NCBI GenBank assembly: GCA_043778575.1
Contig: JAYWFX010000101.1
Span: forward strand, 1 to 45,329
Reading direction: 5' to 3'
Length of the DNA: 45,329 nucleotides
Source of the DNA: JAYWFX01 sp043778575
GTDB lineage: Bacteria; Patescibacteriota; JACMRA01
Below, in pieces: positions 25,361 through 33,595 of this stretch (the first letter of the stretch is position 1; each line of letters starts with the position of its first letter). The notes under the pieces are model-generated. The model made no database searches. It was given only the letters and a program-made list of their open reading frames with translations, and had not been told where the DNA came from. Both the position numbers and the translations under genes were made by a program.

Positions 25361-25747
25361 TTACAACACTTCTTCTGCTAATGAAACGACTTTTGAATAG
25401 CCTAAATCTCTTAATTCTCTTGCTACTGGACCAAACACACGTGTAGCTAAAGGCACGGAAATGGGATCTTTCTTAGTTGGTTTAGCAACAATTACACCAG
25501 CATTATCAGAAAATTTAATACTGCTACCGTCTTTGCGAACAATTTTATTTTTAGTTCTTACTATTAATATACTTACAACAGAACCTTTCTTAACTTTACT
25601 ACCAACGATAGACTTTTTTACTGACCCACGTGCAACACATCCTACACCTACAGATCCTCGATTATTTTTTCCATTAACTGCAAATAATGCGACTCTAACA
25701 GCTCCTGAGTTATCACATACATTCACCACACTGCGTTCAATAAGCAT
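25361..25747 (-). CDS. rplN: Ribosomal protein uL14
   Basis: 128 residues from the ATG at 25747 (MLIERSVVNVCDNSGAVRV), which matches the family start; a further in-frame ATG at 25783 would add 12 non-conserved residues. Conserved VARGSVKKSIV, the KFSDNAGVIV strand and GPVARELRDLGYSKVVSLAEEVL are present. It directly follows L16, so S17 no longer lies beside it. Confidence 0.95.
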   Translation of the reverse strand: MLIERSVVNVCDNSGAVRVALFAVNGKNNRGSVGVGCVARGSVKKSIVGSKVKKGSVVSILIVRTKNKIVRKDGSSIKFSDNAGVIVAKPTKKDPISVPLATRVFGPVARELRDLGYSKVVSLAEEVL

Positions 25748-25793
25748 AAAATATAATTCAACGTTAAAATTTCTTTTTGTCAATTAAACTGTT

Positions 25794-26219
25794 TTAGTTA
25801 AATAAATCTTCTTTGTTTACAATTTTTGTACCAAAAGGTAATTTATGACCAGCTATTCTAAAAGCTTCTCTTACCTTGTCTTCACTAGCACCTTTTACTT
25901 CAAAAATAATTCTACCGGGTTTTACAGGAAACATAAAATAATCAATTGACCCTACACCTCCTCCCATAGTCATATTTAATCCTTTGGATGTCACTGGTCT
26001 GTTTGGGAAAACACGGATATATATCTTTGAACCTTTACACCTTTTACTGATTACTTTTCTTGCTGCTTCAATTTGTCTACTAGTTAACCAGCATGTTGTT
26101 GTAGCCTTAAGTCCAAAATCTCCTGAAACCAAGGTTGCGCCTCTATTCATTTGTCCTCTACGTTTAAGTCCGTAGCGGTTGAATATTTTTCTATGAACAA
26201 TTTTTTTAGGTGCGAGCAT
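25794..26219 (-). CDS. rplP: Ribosomal protein uL16
   Basis: 141 residues. MLAPKKIVHRKIF, RRGQMNRGATLVSGDFGLKA (RG-rich loop near the peptidyl-transferase centre), RQIEAARKVISKRCKG, RIFPNRPVTSKG-type motif and the GRIIFEV strand are clear. In nearly all bacteria L16 follows S3 and precedes L29 and S17; here S17 comes first, then L16, and L29 is missing. Confidence 0.96.
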   Translation of the reverse strand: MLAPKKIVHRKIFNRYGLKRRGQMNRGATLVSGDFGLKATTTCWLTSRQIEAARKVISKRCKGSKIYIRVFPNRPVTSKGLNMTMGGGVGSIDYFMFPVKPGRIIFEVKGASEDKVREAFRIAGHKLPFGTKIVNKEDLFN

Positions 26220-26242
26220 ATTTTTTTCTTAGGCTTTTATAT

Positions 26243-26479
26243 TTACTTTTCTACGTTTTCGGTTTCAGTTAGAACTTTAAAATGTATGTTTTTTGATATA
26301 GGTCTAGTGGATACTATTTTAACAACCTCACCTATTTTAAAAGTGGAAGAATCTAAACAGGCAACAGTGTATCTTTTTTTTGATTTTACTCTTTTGTGAT
26401 ATTTGAGATGCAATTTAGTGGAAAAAACTGTAACTATTAAAGCTTTTGTCATTTTATTTGATGATACGATTCCAGTCAT
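26243..26479 (-). CDS. rpsQ: Ribosomal protein uS17
   Basis: 78 residues. MTGIVSSNKMTKALIVTV, HLKYHKRVKSKKRYTV and KIGEVVKIVSTRPISKNIHFKV are the OB-fold strands of S17. It binds 16S rRNA early in assembly. It lies between S3 (14 bases upstream) and L16 (23 bases downstream), reversed relative to the canonical L16-L29-S17 order. Confidence 0.94.
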   Translation of the reverse strand: MTGIVSSNKMTKALIVTVFSTKLHLKYHKRVKSKKRYTVACLDSSTFKIGEVVKIVSTRPISKNIHFKVLTETENVEK

Positions 26480-26492
26480 TTTTACTATTATC

Positions 26493-27170
26493 TTAATAAG
26501 TGTAATTTTTAAATTTATCTCCAGTATAGATCAGAACTTTTACTCCGACTATACCCGCTTTGGTAAGGCAATGTATATTGTGAGCGTCTATATTTGCATC
26601 AATTGTGTGTCGAGGAATACTTCCATATGGGAAACTTTCGGTTCTAGCAATTTCTGCTCCATTCAACCTCCCACTTAGGATTATCTTTGCTCCAAGAACT
26701 CCTGAGTATCTCATTTTTTCAATATAAGATTTTGCGATTTTCCTATAAGGAGAACCCCTTTTAATTGCGTCTGATATTTCTGATGCTACGACTCTTGAAG
26801 ATGCTGCTGGGTCGCGAAATTCAATTATATCGAGACGGAGGTCTTTGGGTAGCTTATAGACACTCATCAGACAATCTTTGATTCTATTTATGTTGCTCCC
26901 TGATCTACCAATTACAACACCGGGTTTTGTTACATGCATGGCTATTTCAATTTTTCTGAAATACCTTTTAATGACAATTTCTACTAAACCACTAGTGGAA
27001 AGCTCTTTTTCGAGATACATTCTTATTTCTCTGTCTTGTAAAAAGATTTTTGAGTAACTTCTCTTACCAGCAAACCATACTGATTTTTGCATCTGACTAG
27101 GATCAGACGAGTCTATAATGCCGAGCTTTTTTTTAGCTCTGAATAATGCGATTGAAATCTTTTGTCCCAT
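26493..27170 (-). CDS. rpsC: Ribosomal protein uS3
   Basis: 225 residues. The N-terminal MGQKISIALFRAKKKLGI is variant. The KH domain (VVIGRSGSNINRIKDCL, with GRSGSNI replacing GRKG) and the C-terminal domain (GSPYRKIAKSYIEKMRYSGVLGAKIILSGRLNGAEIAR, split; about 130-170) are intact. S3 lines the mRNA entry tunnel and has helicase activity. Normal position after L22, but followed by S17. Confidence 0.94.
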   Translation of the reverse strand: MGQKISIALFRAKKKLGIIDSSDPSQMQKSVWFAGKRSYSKIFLQDREIRMYLEKELSTSGLVEIVIKRYFRKIEIAMHVTKPGVVIGRSGSNINRIKDCLMSVYKLPKDLRLDIIEFRDPAASSRVVASEISDAIKRGSPYRKIAKSYIEKMRYSGVLGAKIILSGRLNGAEIARTESFPYGSIPRHTIDANIDAHNIHCLTKAGIVGVKVLIYTGDKFKNYTY

Positions 27171-27197
27171 ATGAATTAATAATAATGTTAAGTTAAA

Positions 27198-27539
27198 TTA
27201 TACTTTATTTGTCAAATGCATCAACTGTACTTTGATTCTGCTATACCTTCTTCTGATTCTAGAACTACCACCACGAGCTCTCGGAACAACGCGATAAAGT
27301 ATCTGAGCTTCTTCTGCTATTATTTGATCAATATTGTACAAACTATACTCTGATGGGGTAAGTTTTAAGTTACTTGCTGCTGATAAAAGTAAATTGTAAA
27401 ACTTTTTTGTTTTCCCCTTGTTCATTGATTTTAATGTATCCAATGCTACACTTAGAGATTTTCCTCTAATCTCATTAATAACTAGTCTAGACTTTCTAGG
27501 ACTATAATTAACGGTTGTTGATGCGGTTGATTTTGTCAT
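27198..27539 (-). CDS. rplV: Ribosomal protein uL22
   Basis: 113 residues. YSPRKSRLVINEIRGKSL, the tunnel beta-hairpin region and the C-terminal PRARGGSSRIRRRYSRIKV are conserved; the hairpin forms part of the peptide exit tunnel. It follows L2 here, since S19 has moved upstream of L2. Confidence 0.94.
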   Translation of the reverse strand: MTKSTASTTVNYSPRKSRLVINEIRGKSLSVALDTLKSMNKGKTKKFYNLLLSAASNLKLTPSEYSLYNIDQIIAEEAQILYRVVPRARGGSSRIRRRYSRIKVQLMHLTNKV

Positions 27540-27549
27540 ATAATTCTGA

Positions 27550-28383
27550 TTACTTCTTTGATCTACGCTTTACAATAAACTTGGATGAACTTAGGGACTT
27601 CTTTCTTGTCTTTACACCAATTGCGTGTTTCCCCCATGGTGTCTTTGGGTATTTCATACCAATAGAGTTTCTAGCTTCACCTCCACCGTGAGGATGATCT
27701 ACTGGATTCATTACTTTACCTCTGACGGTTGGCCTAAACCCTAAATGCCTGTTCCTTCCAGCTTTACCAATTCTAACTAGTTCATGGGCTTCGTTTCCAA
27801 CTCTATTTATTACACAAGTACACTGACCAAGAAACTTTCTTAGCTCACCTGAGGGTAGTTTAAGGGTAACCATGTTTCCGTCCTTAGCTGTAACAACGGC
27901 GTAATTTCCTGCTGACCTAACTATTTTACTTCCTTGGTTTGGTCTAAGCTCCACCTGCGATACAAAAGTACCAACTGGTACATCACACAAATAAACTTGG
28001 TTACCGTTTGATATATCCGAATTTTTATTCAATATATCTCCGACCTTAACACCCTGTGTATGAATGATATAGTGTTTTTTACCAGTTCCGAGGTCTGTAA
28101 TTAGACAAACGAAACTTGTTCTTCCTGGATCATACTCAATCGTGTTTACTTTGAGTCCATGAGGAAATACTCTTTTATAATCTACTGTCCTGATTAATTT
28201 TCGTGCACCTCCACCCCTATGTCTAACAGTGATTGATCCTGATGAATTTCTACCTGCACATTGTTTTTTTCTCACTATGAGTTTTTTGTATGGTTTATCT
28301 CCACTCAATATTTTGCTGTAGTCAATTACGGATGTTTTTCGTCGACTAGCTGTGGTTGGCTTGTATACTTTTATCGTGGACAT
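27550..28383 (-). CDS. rplB: Ribosomal protein uL2
   Basis: 277 residues, full length. Signatures include RNSSGSITVRHRGGGARKLIR, VELRPNQGSKIVRSAGNYA (both within short stretches) and the near-universal VDHPHGGGEA with the His at the peptidyl-transferase region. Order is unusual: L2 comes after S19 rather than before it. Confidence 0.96.
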   Translation of the reverse strand: MSTIKVYKPTTASRRKTSVIDYSKILSGDKPYKKLIVRKKQCAGRNSSGSITVRHRGGGARKLIRTVDYKRVFPHGLKVNTIEYDPGRTSFVCLITDLGTGKKHYIIHTQGVKVGDILNKNSDISNGNQVYLCDVPVGTFVSQVELRPNQGSKIVRSAGNYAVVTAKDGNMVTLKLPSGELRKFLGQCTCVINRVGNEAHELVRIGKAGRNRHLGFRPTVRGKVMNPVDHPHGGGEARNSIGMKYPKTPWGKHAIGVKTRKKSLSSSKFIVKRRSKK

Positions 28384-28398
28384 ATTCTCTAATTTATA

Positions 28399-28668
28399 TT
28401 ATTTAGCTTTTTTACCGCCATGACCTTTAAAAATTGTTGTAGGAGAGAACTCACCAAGTTTATGACCAACCATATCTTCAGTGATAACAATCTCAATAAA
28501 TTTCTTTCCATTGTGAACAGCAAATTTTAATCCTACAAAATCAGGTAAAATTGTACTACTCCTACTCCATGTTTTAATTGCTGATGTTGAAGTAGAAGTT
28601 TTAGCTACTGCAACTTTTTGCATTAACTTAGGGTCGCAAAACGGACCTTTTTTTATTGATCGTGACAT
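28399..28668 (-). CDS. rpsS: Ribosomal protein uS19
   Basis: 89 residues. MSRSIKKGPFCDPKLM, TWSRSSTILPDFVGLKFAVHNGK (as WSRSSTILPDFVG and FAVHNGK) and MVGHKLGEFSPT are canonical. It sits in the 30S head beside S13. It lies between L23 (2 bases away) and L2 (15 bases), swapped against the standard L2-S19 order. Confidence 0.96.
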   Translation of the reverse strand: MSRSIKKGPFCDPKLMQKVAVAKTSTSTSAIKTWSRSSTILPDFVGLKFAVHNGKKFIEIVITEDMVGHKLGEFSPTTIFKGHGGKKAK

Positions 28669-28670
28669 GA

Positions 28671-28976
28671 TTAAGCTAGTTTTTCGTTTAGTCTATTAAT
28701 AACATCTTCATTTATTATTTGTCCAGCCTTTAATCTGATAAAATATTTCTTTGGACGTTTTTGGCTAATTTTTCTTCGGGCTTTTCCTCGTATTTTAATT
28801 TTACTATATTGATTCACTGTATTTATTTTTATTACATCTAAATGTAGACTTTTTAACAGCTTTTCTAGTTCAATTTTATTGCATTCTCCTACAGATTTTT
28901 TGAATGAAATTTGAAAAATACCTGATTGCTGTGTCATGTATGATTTCTCAGTTTGAAGCAGTGTGCATTGTGTCAT
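28671..28976 (-). CDS. rplW: Ribosomal protein uL23
   Basis: 101 residues. TEKSYMTQQSGIFQISFKKS near the N-terminus, VIKINTVNQYSKIKIRGKARR and the C-terminal AGQIINE are recognisable, although sequence identity is modest. L23 is the main docking site for trigger factor and SRP at the tunnel exit; its usual neighbour in that role, L29, is not encoded here. Confidence 0.9.
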   Translation of the reverse strand: MTQCTLLQTEKSYMTQQSGIFQISFKKSVGECNKIELEKLLKSLHLDVIKINTVNQYSKIKIRGKARRKISQKRPKKYFIRLKAGQIINEDVINRLNEKLA

Positions 28977-28980
28977 ATTA

Positions 28981-29625
28981 TTATTTCAATTTATTATTAA
29001 TCTTTGCTTCTAACAACTCTTTGGCTTTTGGAGTCATAACGATATGTGCAGCGTTAACTAAGTTCACAATTTTTATGTTTCCAGCATTCATCATCTTTGC
29101 ATCAGTGCTTGAAAAACCTCTGACTTTGCTTTTTTCTTCAGTTGTATACAAAACGATACTTCGCCTTGAAGGTAAACCAGATTTATTAGAAATTGATTGT
29201 AATGAGCTAGTTGCTTCTTTTGTCTTAGGGAAATCGAAATCTTCTTTAAACGAAAATACTAACATTTCATTCAGTCTATCCTTAAGAATTGATTTGAGTG
29301 CGGTTACTCTTGATGAGCGGTTTATATTGCAATGCCAATTTACTGTATTTCTTGGACCAAAGGTTATACCACCACCAACCCATATAGGTGATCGACGGGA
29401 ACCATGTCTTGCCCTACCTGTACCTTTTTGCTTCCATGGTTTTTTACCTCCACCCCGGACTTCAGCTCTAGTTTTTGTATGAGCATTACCAGTTCTAAAA
29501 TTCATCATCTCACTTCTCACTACTTGAAGTAAAAGTTTTGTCTTTATTTCGTACTCATCCAACGATTCAAATCCGCTGATAGTTTTCGAAATTATGTCAT
29601 CTACAATATGTACTTTCAAAGGCAT
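28981..29625 (-). CDS. rplD: Ribosomal protein uL4
   Basis: 214 residues from the ATG at 29625 (MPLKVHIVDD), which fits the family; an upstream in-frame ATG at 29712 would overlap L3 by 65 bases and add non-conserved residues. The extended tunnel loop (RGGGKKPWKQKGTGRARHGS, SPIWVGGGITFGP) is intact. Standard position between L3 and L23. Confidence 0.94.
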   Translation of the reverse strand: MPLKVHIVDDIISKTISGFESLDEYEIKTKLLLQVVRSEMMNFRTGNAHTKTRAEVRGGGKKPWKQKGTGRARHGSRRSPIWVGGGITFGPRNTVNWHCNINRSSRVTALKSILKDRLNEMLVFSFKEDFDFPKTKEATSSLQSISNKSGLPSRRSIVLYTTEEKSKVRGFSSTDAKMMNAGNIKIVNLVNAAHIVMTPKAKELLEAKINNKLK

Positions 29626-29647
29626 TCTTAATAAAATTATGTTAATG

Positions 29648-30259
29648 TTATGAGTTTGTTTTTCTGATTTTAAAGTAGCTACTGTTGCTACCAGGTAATG
29701 ACCCTCTGACAAAAATTAGTGACTGGTCTTTATCAATTGCTACGATCTTAACTTTCCTCAATGTTAAAGTGTTTGTGCCTGTATGACCAGCCATTTTTTT
29801 ACCTATTACTGTCCTTTGTGGCCATCTCGATCCGATCGAACCTGGTGCTCTTTCGTGATCGTGTCCATGTGACTTAGGTTGACCATGAAAGCCATGACGT
29901 TTAACCACTCCAGTAAACCCTCTTCCAATTACCTGACCAGAAATATTTAGTTCGTCTCCCTCAAGAAAATCTACAATATCAAAGTACTTTTTGTTGTCAT
30001 CTACAATGATGTCTCTGAATTCAGATATAAATCTGTAGCCTGTATTTCCTTTAGTGTACTTGGTTATATGACCTAGTAAAGGCTTTGTAACACTTTTCTT
30101 AGTCACTGACCCTATCTGCACTGATTTATATCCATCATTTGCAGTTGTTTTCTTTTGAATTACAAAACTCTTGTTAAACTGGATTGCTGTAACAGGTACG
30201 GCTTTACCATCAATAAAAAGTCTTGTCATTCCTATTTTTTTTGCGTATCCTACAGACAT
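29648..30259 (-). CDS. rplC: Ribosomal protein uL3
   Basis: 203 residues. GYAKKIGMTRLFIDGKAVPVT at the start (split here as GYAKKIGMTRLF), GRGFTGVVKRHGF, HGHDHERAPGSIGS and MAGHTGTNTLT are canonical, including the central extension that reaches toward the peptidyl-transferase centre. Standard position after S10. Confidence 0.95.
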   Translation of the reverse strand: MSVGYAKKIGMTRLFIDGKAVPVTAIQFNKSFVIQKKTTANDGYKSVQIGSVTKKSVTKPLLGHITKYTKGNTGYRFISEFRDIIVDDNKKYFDIVDFLEGDELNISGQVIGRGFTGVVKRHGFHGQPKSHGHDHERAPGSIGSRWPQRTVIGKKMAGHTGTNTLTLRKVKIVAIDKDQSLIFVRGSLPGSNSSYFKIRKTNS

Positions 30260-30290
30260 GTTTTCTTATATTTTTTAATAACTTATATAT

Positions 30291-30608
30291 TTATGCCTGA
30301 ACTGTTTCGATACTCAAATCTACACCTGCTGGTAGACTTAAAGTTGAGAGATTATTTACTATTTCGCTGTTTACATCATAAATATCAATCAGTCTTTTAT
30401 GGACTCTTGATTCTATTTTTTCACGTGCTTTTTTGTAGACAAATGTAGATTTAAGTAGTGTAAAAACCTTTTTTTTAGTTTTTAATGGAACTGGTCCTTT
30501 AATTGTGCCACCAGATTTTACTACCACTTGAACAAGCTTTTTTACAGCGTCTTCTAGTATCTTGTTATCGAATGAATACATCTTAACTCTCATTTTGGTT
30601 GAGGACAT
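30291..30608 (-). CDS. rpsJ: Ribosomal protein uS10
   Basis: 105 residues (Met6 is an alternative start). RVKMYSFDNKILEDAVKKL, SGGTIKGPVPLKTKKKVFTL and ESRVHKRLIDIYDV match S10; the loop GPVPLPTK appears as GPVPLKTK. It is the first gene of the ribosomal cluster, preceded by a promoter-like region and divergent from the DUF8128 gene. Confidence 0.95.
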   Translation of the reverse strand: MSSTKMRVKMYSFDNKILEDAVKKLVQVVVKSGGTIKGPVPLKTKKKVFTLLKSTFVYKKAREKIESRVHKRLIDIYDVNSEIVNNLSTLSLPAGVDLSIETVQA

Positions 30609-30675
30609 AAATTTGTGTGGGAATTTGTATTATTACAGTTAGACGGTTTAAATTGATTTGACTATGCTTCTTAAT

Positions 30676-30704
30676 TTTTATTAGTATATTTCATGATTTG
30701 TCAA
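30676..30704 (-). promoter_or_regulatory. Putative promoter of the S10-spc-rpoA cluster
   Basis: On the minus strand TTGACA (30704-30699) is followed by an AT-rich stretch with TAATAA at 30683-30678 (15-base spacer) or ATAAAA at 30681-30676 (17). This leaves a 5' leader of about 65 bases, in which I see no strong hairpin or L4-type attenuator. It is the only clear candidate upstream of S10. Confidence 0.45.
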
Positions 30705-30761
30705 GAACATAAAAACATATTACTGCTACATACGTACATTTAACACCAACGCTTTGATCAC

Positions 30762-32192
30762 ATGTTTCAATTTATCTGGGGTATATTATTGGGGATTATA
30801 CAGACTTTCATAGCAGGAGGGTTTATTATTTTAGGTTTTAAAATTTATGAGTGGTGGGGTGATAGATTTTATACTACAAAAGTAGGAAAGTACGTATCGA
30901 AAAAAAAAGTTATCACTTATGATATAAGCTTACCCATTGGAGCGGATACTAGTATTACTGAGATGGAGGCTTTTTTTAATGAAGCAAGTGTAATTAGTGG
31001 AAACAGATCCTCAAGTGAGATTATGTCTTTGGGTAAATGGTTTTTTCAAATATGTTTTGATATAGTTTCTATTGGTGGGGATGTGAAGATGTATATTTCT
31101 GTGGAGCAAGGCAGAATGCAATTAGTGCAAGCGCTTCTAAAGAAACACTATCCAGACATTATTATGGTTGAAACTGAGTGGCCCTACAAGCAGTGGCCTA
31201 AAGAGTGGTGGGATGAAGATGGTGTTTTTGGCTGGAAAAGTTATCGAGGAAACGAAATCACTCTTACTAAGAGTCAGATACATCCCATTAAGAGCTATAA
31301 AGAATTTTATTCTCATGATGACCGTTTGATGAATGATCCTATAGAGACTCTGTTTTCATATATGAGAGAAATCCCAAAAGATTCTGTTATGATGATACAG
31401 TATAATCTACGACCATGGCCTGCGGCTGAAGCTAAAAAGAAATGGAAGAAAGAGTTAGAAAAGCTACGCGAAGAGTTTACTAATAATGCTGTTGTGGAAA
31501 AAAAAGGCAACACTATCGTGCCTATAACCTCCGAAGAGGAAAAGATATTAGATAATGCTCGAAGAAAGATTCCCAAAGCACATTATAGGTCAAAAATCCG
31601 ATGGTTAGTAATTCATGATAAAAAATCAAAGAGTCTGGATCCAAGTATGGCTGCCAAGGGTATATCGGCATATTTACAGGAGTTTGAAACGGGTCAGCAA
31701 AAACTGGGAGCTCTACGTGAGATGAACACCGATGCAAAGGCTGTAAGCGGCAAGTATGGGGCTTTGGATGGCATCGTCACAAGTAAAATAAATGAGATTT
31801 ACTGGATGACACGGCAAAAAGAATACACAATGAGAAGGATGTACAACGCAATTATTAATCGTGATGGTGGTTTTAGTGGTGGTGATCCTTTGATGAGTTG
31901 TGAGGATTTAGCAGGACTTATTCACTTTCCAATGAAACGAATGTCAATTGCTGAAAAAAATATCAACACTTTGGGGTTTGCTAATAATCGTACTACAGGT
32001 GACCAACTTCAAAATCAACACCAAGGTGGGGTGGTTATTCAGCAGTATCAACCAGCTTATTATATCCAACAAGACGGTACTTTGGCACAGGCGGAAACCA
32101 GTCCTCATCTCGTCAATGGTTTAAATAGCGAATCTGCTAAGAAACTACAAAAAGAAAAAAAATCTCCACCACCTCCAAACTTGCCCATGTAA
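30762..32192 (+). CDS. DUF8128-type membrane protein, stand-alone
   Basis: 476 residues. The N-terminal hydrophobic segment (about 3-27) is followed by a domain common in CPR conjugation-like ATPases: VITYDISLPIG, then FFQICFDIVSIGGDVKMYI and LLKKHYPDIIMVETEW. In many relatives, from what I recall, this region leads into a VirD4/FtsK-type ATPase; here no Walker A motif is present. The chain ends in a Gln-rich stretch and a Lys/Pro-rich tail (KKSPPPPNLPM). I infer a membrane component of a DNA- or protein-transfer apparatus working with a separate ATPase. Divergent from S10. Confidence 0.65.
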   Translation: MFQFIWGILLGIIQTFIAGGFIILGFKIYEWWGDRFYTTKVGKYVSKKKVITYDISLPIGADTSITEMEAFFNEASVISGNRSSSEIMSLGKWFFQICFDIVSIGGDVKMYISVEQGRMQLVQALLKKHYPDIIMVETEWPYKQWPKEWWDEDGVFGWKSYRGNEITLTKSQIHPIKSYKEFYSHDDRLMNDPIETLFSYMREIPKDSVMMIQYNLRPWPAAEAKKKWKKELEKLREEFTNNAVVEKKGNTIVPITSEEEKILDNARRKIPKAHYRSKIRWLVIHDKKSKSLDPSMAAKGISAYLQEFETGQQKLGALREMNTDAKAVSGKYGALDGIVTSKINEIYWMTRQKEYTMRRMYNAIINRDGGFSGGDPLMSCEDLAGLIHFPMKRMSIAEKNINTLGFANNRTTGDQLQNQHQGGVVIQQYQPAYYIQQDGTLAQAETSPHLVNGLNSESAKKLQKEKKSPPPPNLPM

Positions 32193-32194
32193 AA

Positions 32195-32222
32195 TTGACA
32201 AAATAAGGCTTTTATTTACAGT
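32195..32222 (+). promoter_or_regulatory. Putative promoter of the M16-like gene
   Basis: TTGACA (32195-32200), a 16-base spacer and TACAGT (32217-32222) lie about 24-50 bases ahead of the ATG at 32246, just after the preceding gene ends. Confidence 0.45.
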
Positions 32223-32245
32223 GTACAGAATAATATCATGTATTC

Positions 32246-33595
32246 ATGTATAAATCAATTGTCCTAAAAAACGGCTTAACAATAATTAAAATTCTACAAC
32301 CAGCCTCACACACGACTGTTATTGGTTTCTTGGCTTCCTCGGGTTCAGCTAATGAGGAGTTGCAATTCCCACAAGGTATAAGCAATTTGATTAGTAGATT
32401 ATTTTGGAGAGGTACTGACAAGCATCCATCTGTGCAATCATTAAATTTAGCATTGGAGAACTTGGGAGGGGTTTTTACGATAGATGTGACCCAAGAAACA
32501 AGTGAATTTTATATCAAAGTCCCTCACTATCACCAATATAGGGCGATATCACTCTTGACTGAGATAATCCATAGGTCATATTTTGACGCACTCGATATCG
32601 AAAGAGAGAAACTCACCCTGATTGATGAGTTAAAAGAGTCTTCTGATGTATTTTTACCAGTATCTCCAAATCCAATTTTACAAAATCTCTATATAAATTC
32701 AAGTTTAGGTCTACCAATACATGGTACCGTGGAGAGTATAATGCAAATTGATGAAGGTATTGTAAAAAAGTATCTTGACCACCAATATCAACCAAAGAAA
32801 GCCTATATCATAATATCTGGTAATTTTGAAGAAAAAGGTGTTGCTGAGTTATTGGAACAAGAATGGATGTTTTGGAACCCAAGAAATCGCAAGTTTATAG
32901 AGTCTGAAAATCTTGAAAGTCATAATGTTGGTGTATTGCCAAGGCTCACGTACCGACAAAAAGGATCAGCTTTTACCCAGCTTTCTATAGGGTTTGTACT
33001 AGATCGAGGAATTCAATTTATACCCAGCTCTGAACTGCAAGAGGGATCAGACCCACAGGATTCTAAGCATGATTATCTGGCTGAGTTTGCACGAATTTTA
33101 GTGCTAAATACTTTGCTTGGAAGGGGTATGACTAGCAAACTATGGTCGAGATGTGTGGATGAGGAATTATTGTTCGGTCATATACAATCAGATATTTTTC
33201 GATACAATCAAACTGGATTTTTACAAATTAGTGGGCTTACTGACAACATTCAATTTTCGTTTGCTTTGGAGAGTGTTTTCATAGTCCTTGAATCATTAAA
33301 AAAAACTACAGTTTCCATTACCGAATTGTTAAAAGCAAAGGAATACATTAAAGGTGAGCTGGTTAGAGTTCATGAAGACACACTTATTTTTACGAAATGG
33401 TATACAACTAACGTACTTCGATCAGGAATTAATTTTTCCCTTCAAGATTTATTGGAGCGTATTGACAAAGTAGAAGCTCCTACTGTTCGATCTTTGGCTC
33501 TTGATTTGTTCAAGGGTGAGAGACTGGTTATTACTACTATAGGAACAGCTAAAGAAACCAAGGTCGTAGATAAACTAATACAAAAATACTTATGA
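32246..33595 (+). CDS. Catalytically dead M16 peptidase homologue
   Basis: 449 residues with the full M16B layout: LKNGLTIIKI, GFLASSGSANEE, GISNLISRLFWRGT and FDALDIEREKLTLIDELKESSD, then a second half with LLGRGMTSKLWSRCVDEELLFG. The zinc motif HxxEH is lost: the aligned residues are Asn47, Ser50 and Arg51, although the distal Glu region (IDELKE) remains. Such inactive partners bind substrate for an active subunit; the intact homologue at 4116-5381 is the obvious candidate. The ATG of the next gene overlaps its TGA stop. Confidence 0.87.
   Translation: MYKSIVLKNGLTIIKILQPASHTTVIGFLASSGSANEELQFPQGISNLISRLFWRGTDKHPSVQSLNLALENLGGVFTIDVTQETSEFYIKVPHYHQYRAISLLTEIIHRSYFDALDIEREKLTLIDELKESSDVFLPVSPNPILQNLYINSSLGLPIHGTVESIMQIDEGIVKKYLDHQYQPKKAYIIISGNFEEKGVAELLEQEWMFWNPRNRKFIESENLESHNVGVLPRLTYRQKGSAFTQLSIGFVLDRGIQFIPSSELQEGSDPQDSKHDYLAEFARILVLNTLLGRGMTSKLWSRCVDEELLFGHIQSDIFRYNQTGFLQISGLTDNIQFSFALESVFIVLESLKKTTVSITELLKAKEYIKGELVRVHEDTLIFTKWYTTNVLRSGINFSLQDLLERIDKVEAPTVRSLALDLFKGERLVITTIGTAKETKVVDKLIQKYL

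Noticed and set aside
28904..29482. Plus-strand frame of 192 residues opposite L23 and L4
   Set aside because: It is the shadow of the L4 gene in the antisense frame; the minus-strand products are unambiguous.
29626..29712. N-terminal extension of L4
   Set aside because: It would overlap L3 and lacks family conservation; the ATG at 29625 matches L4.
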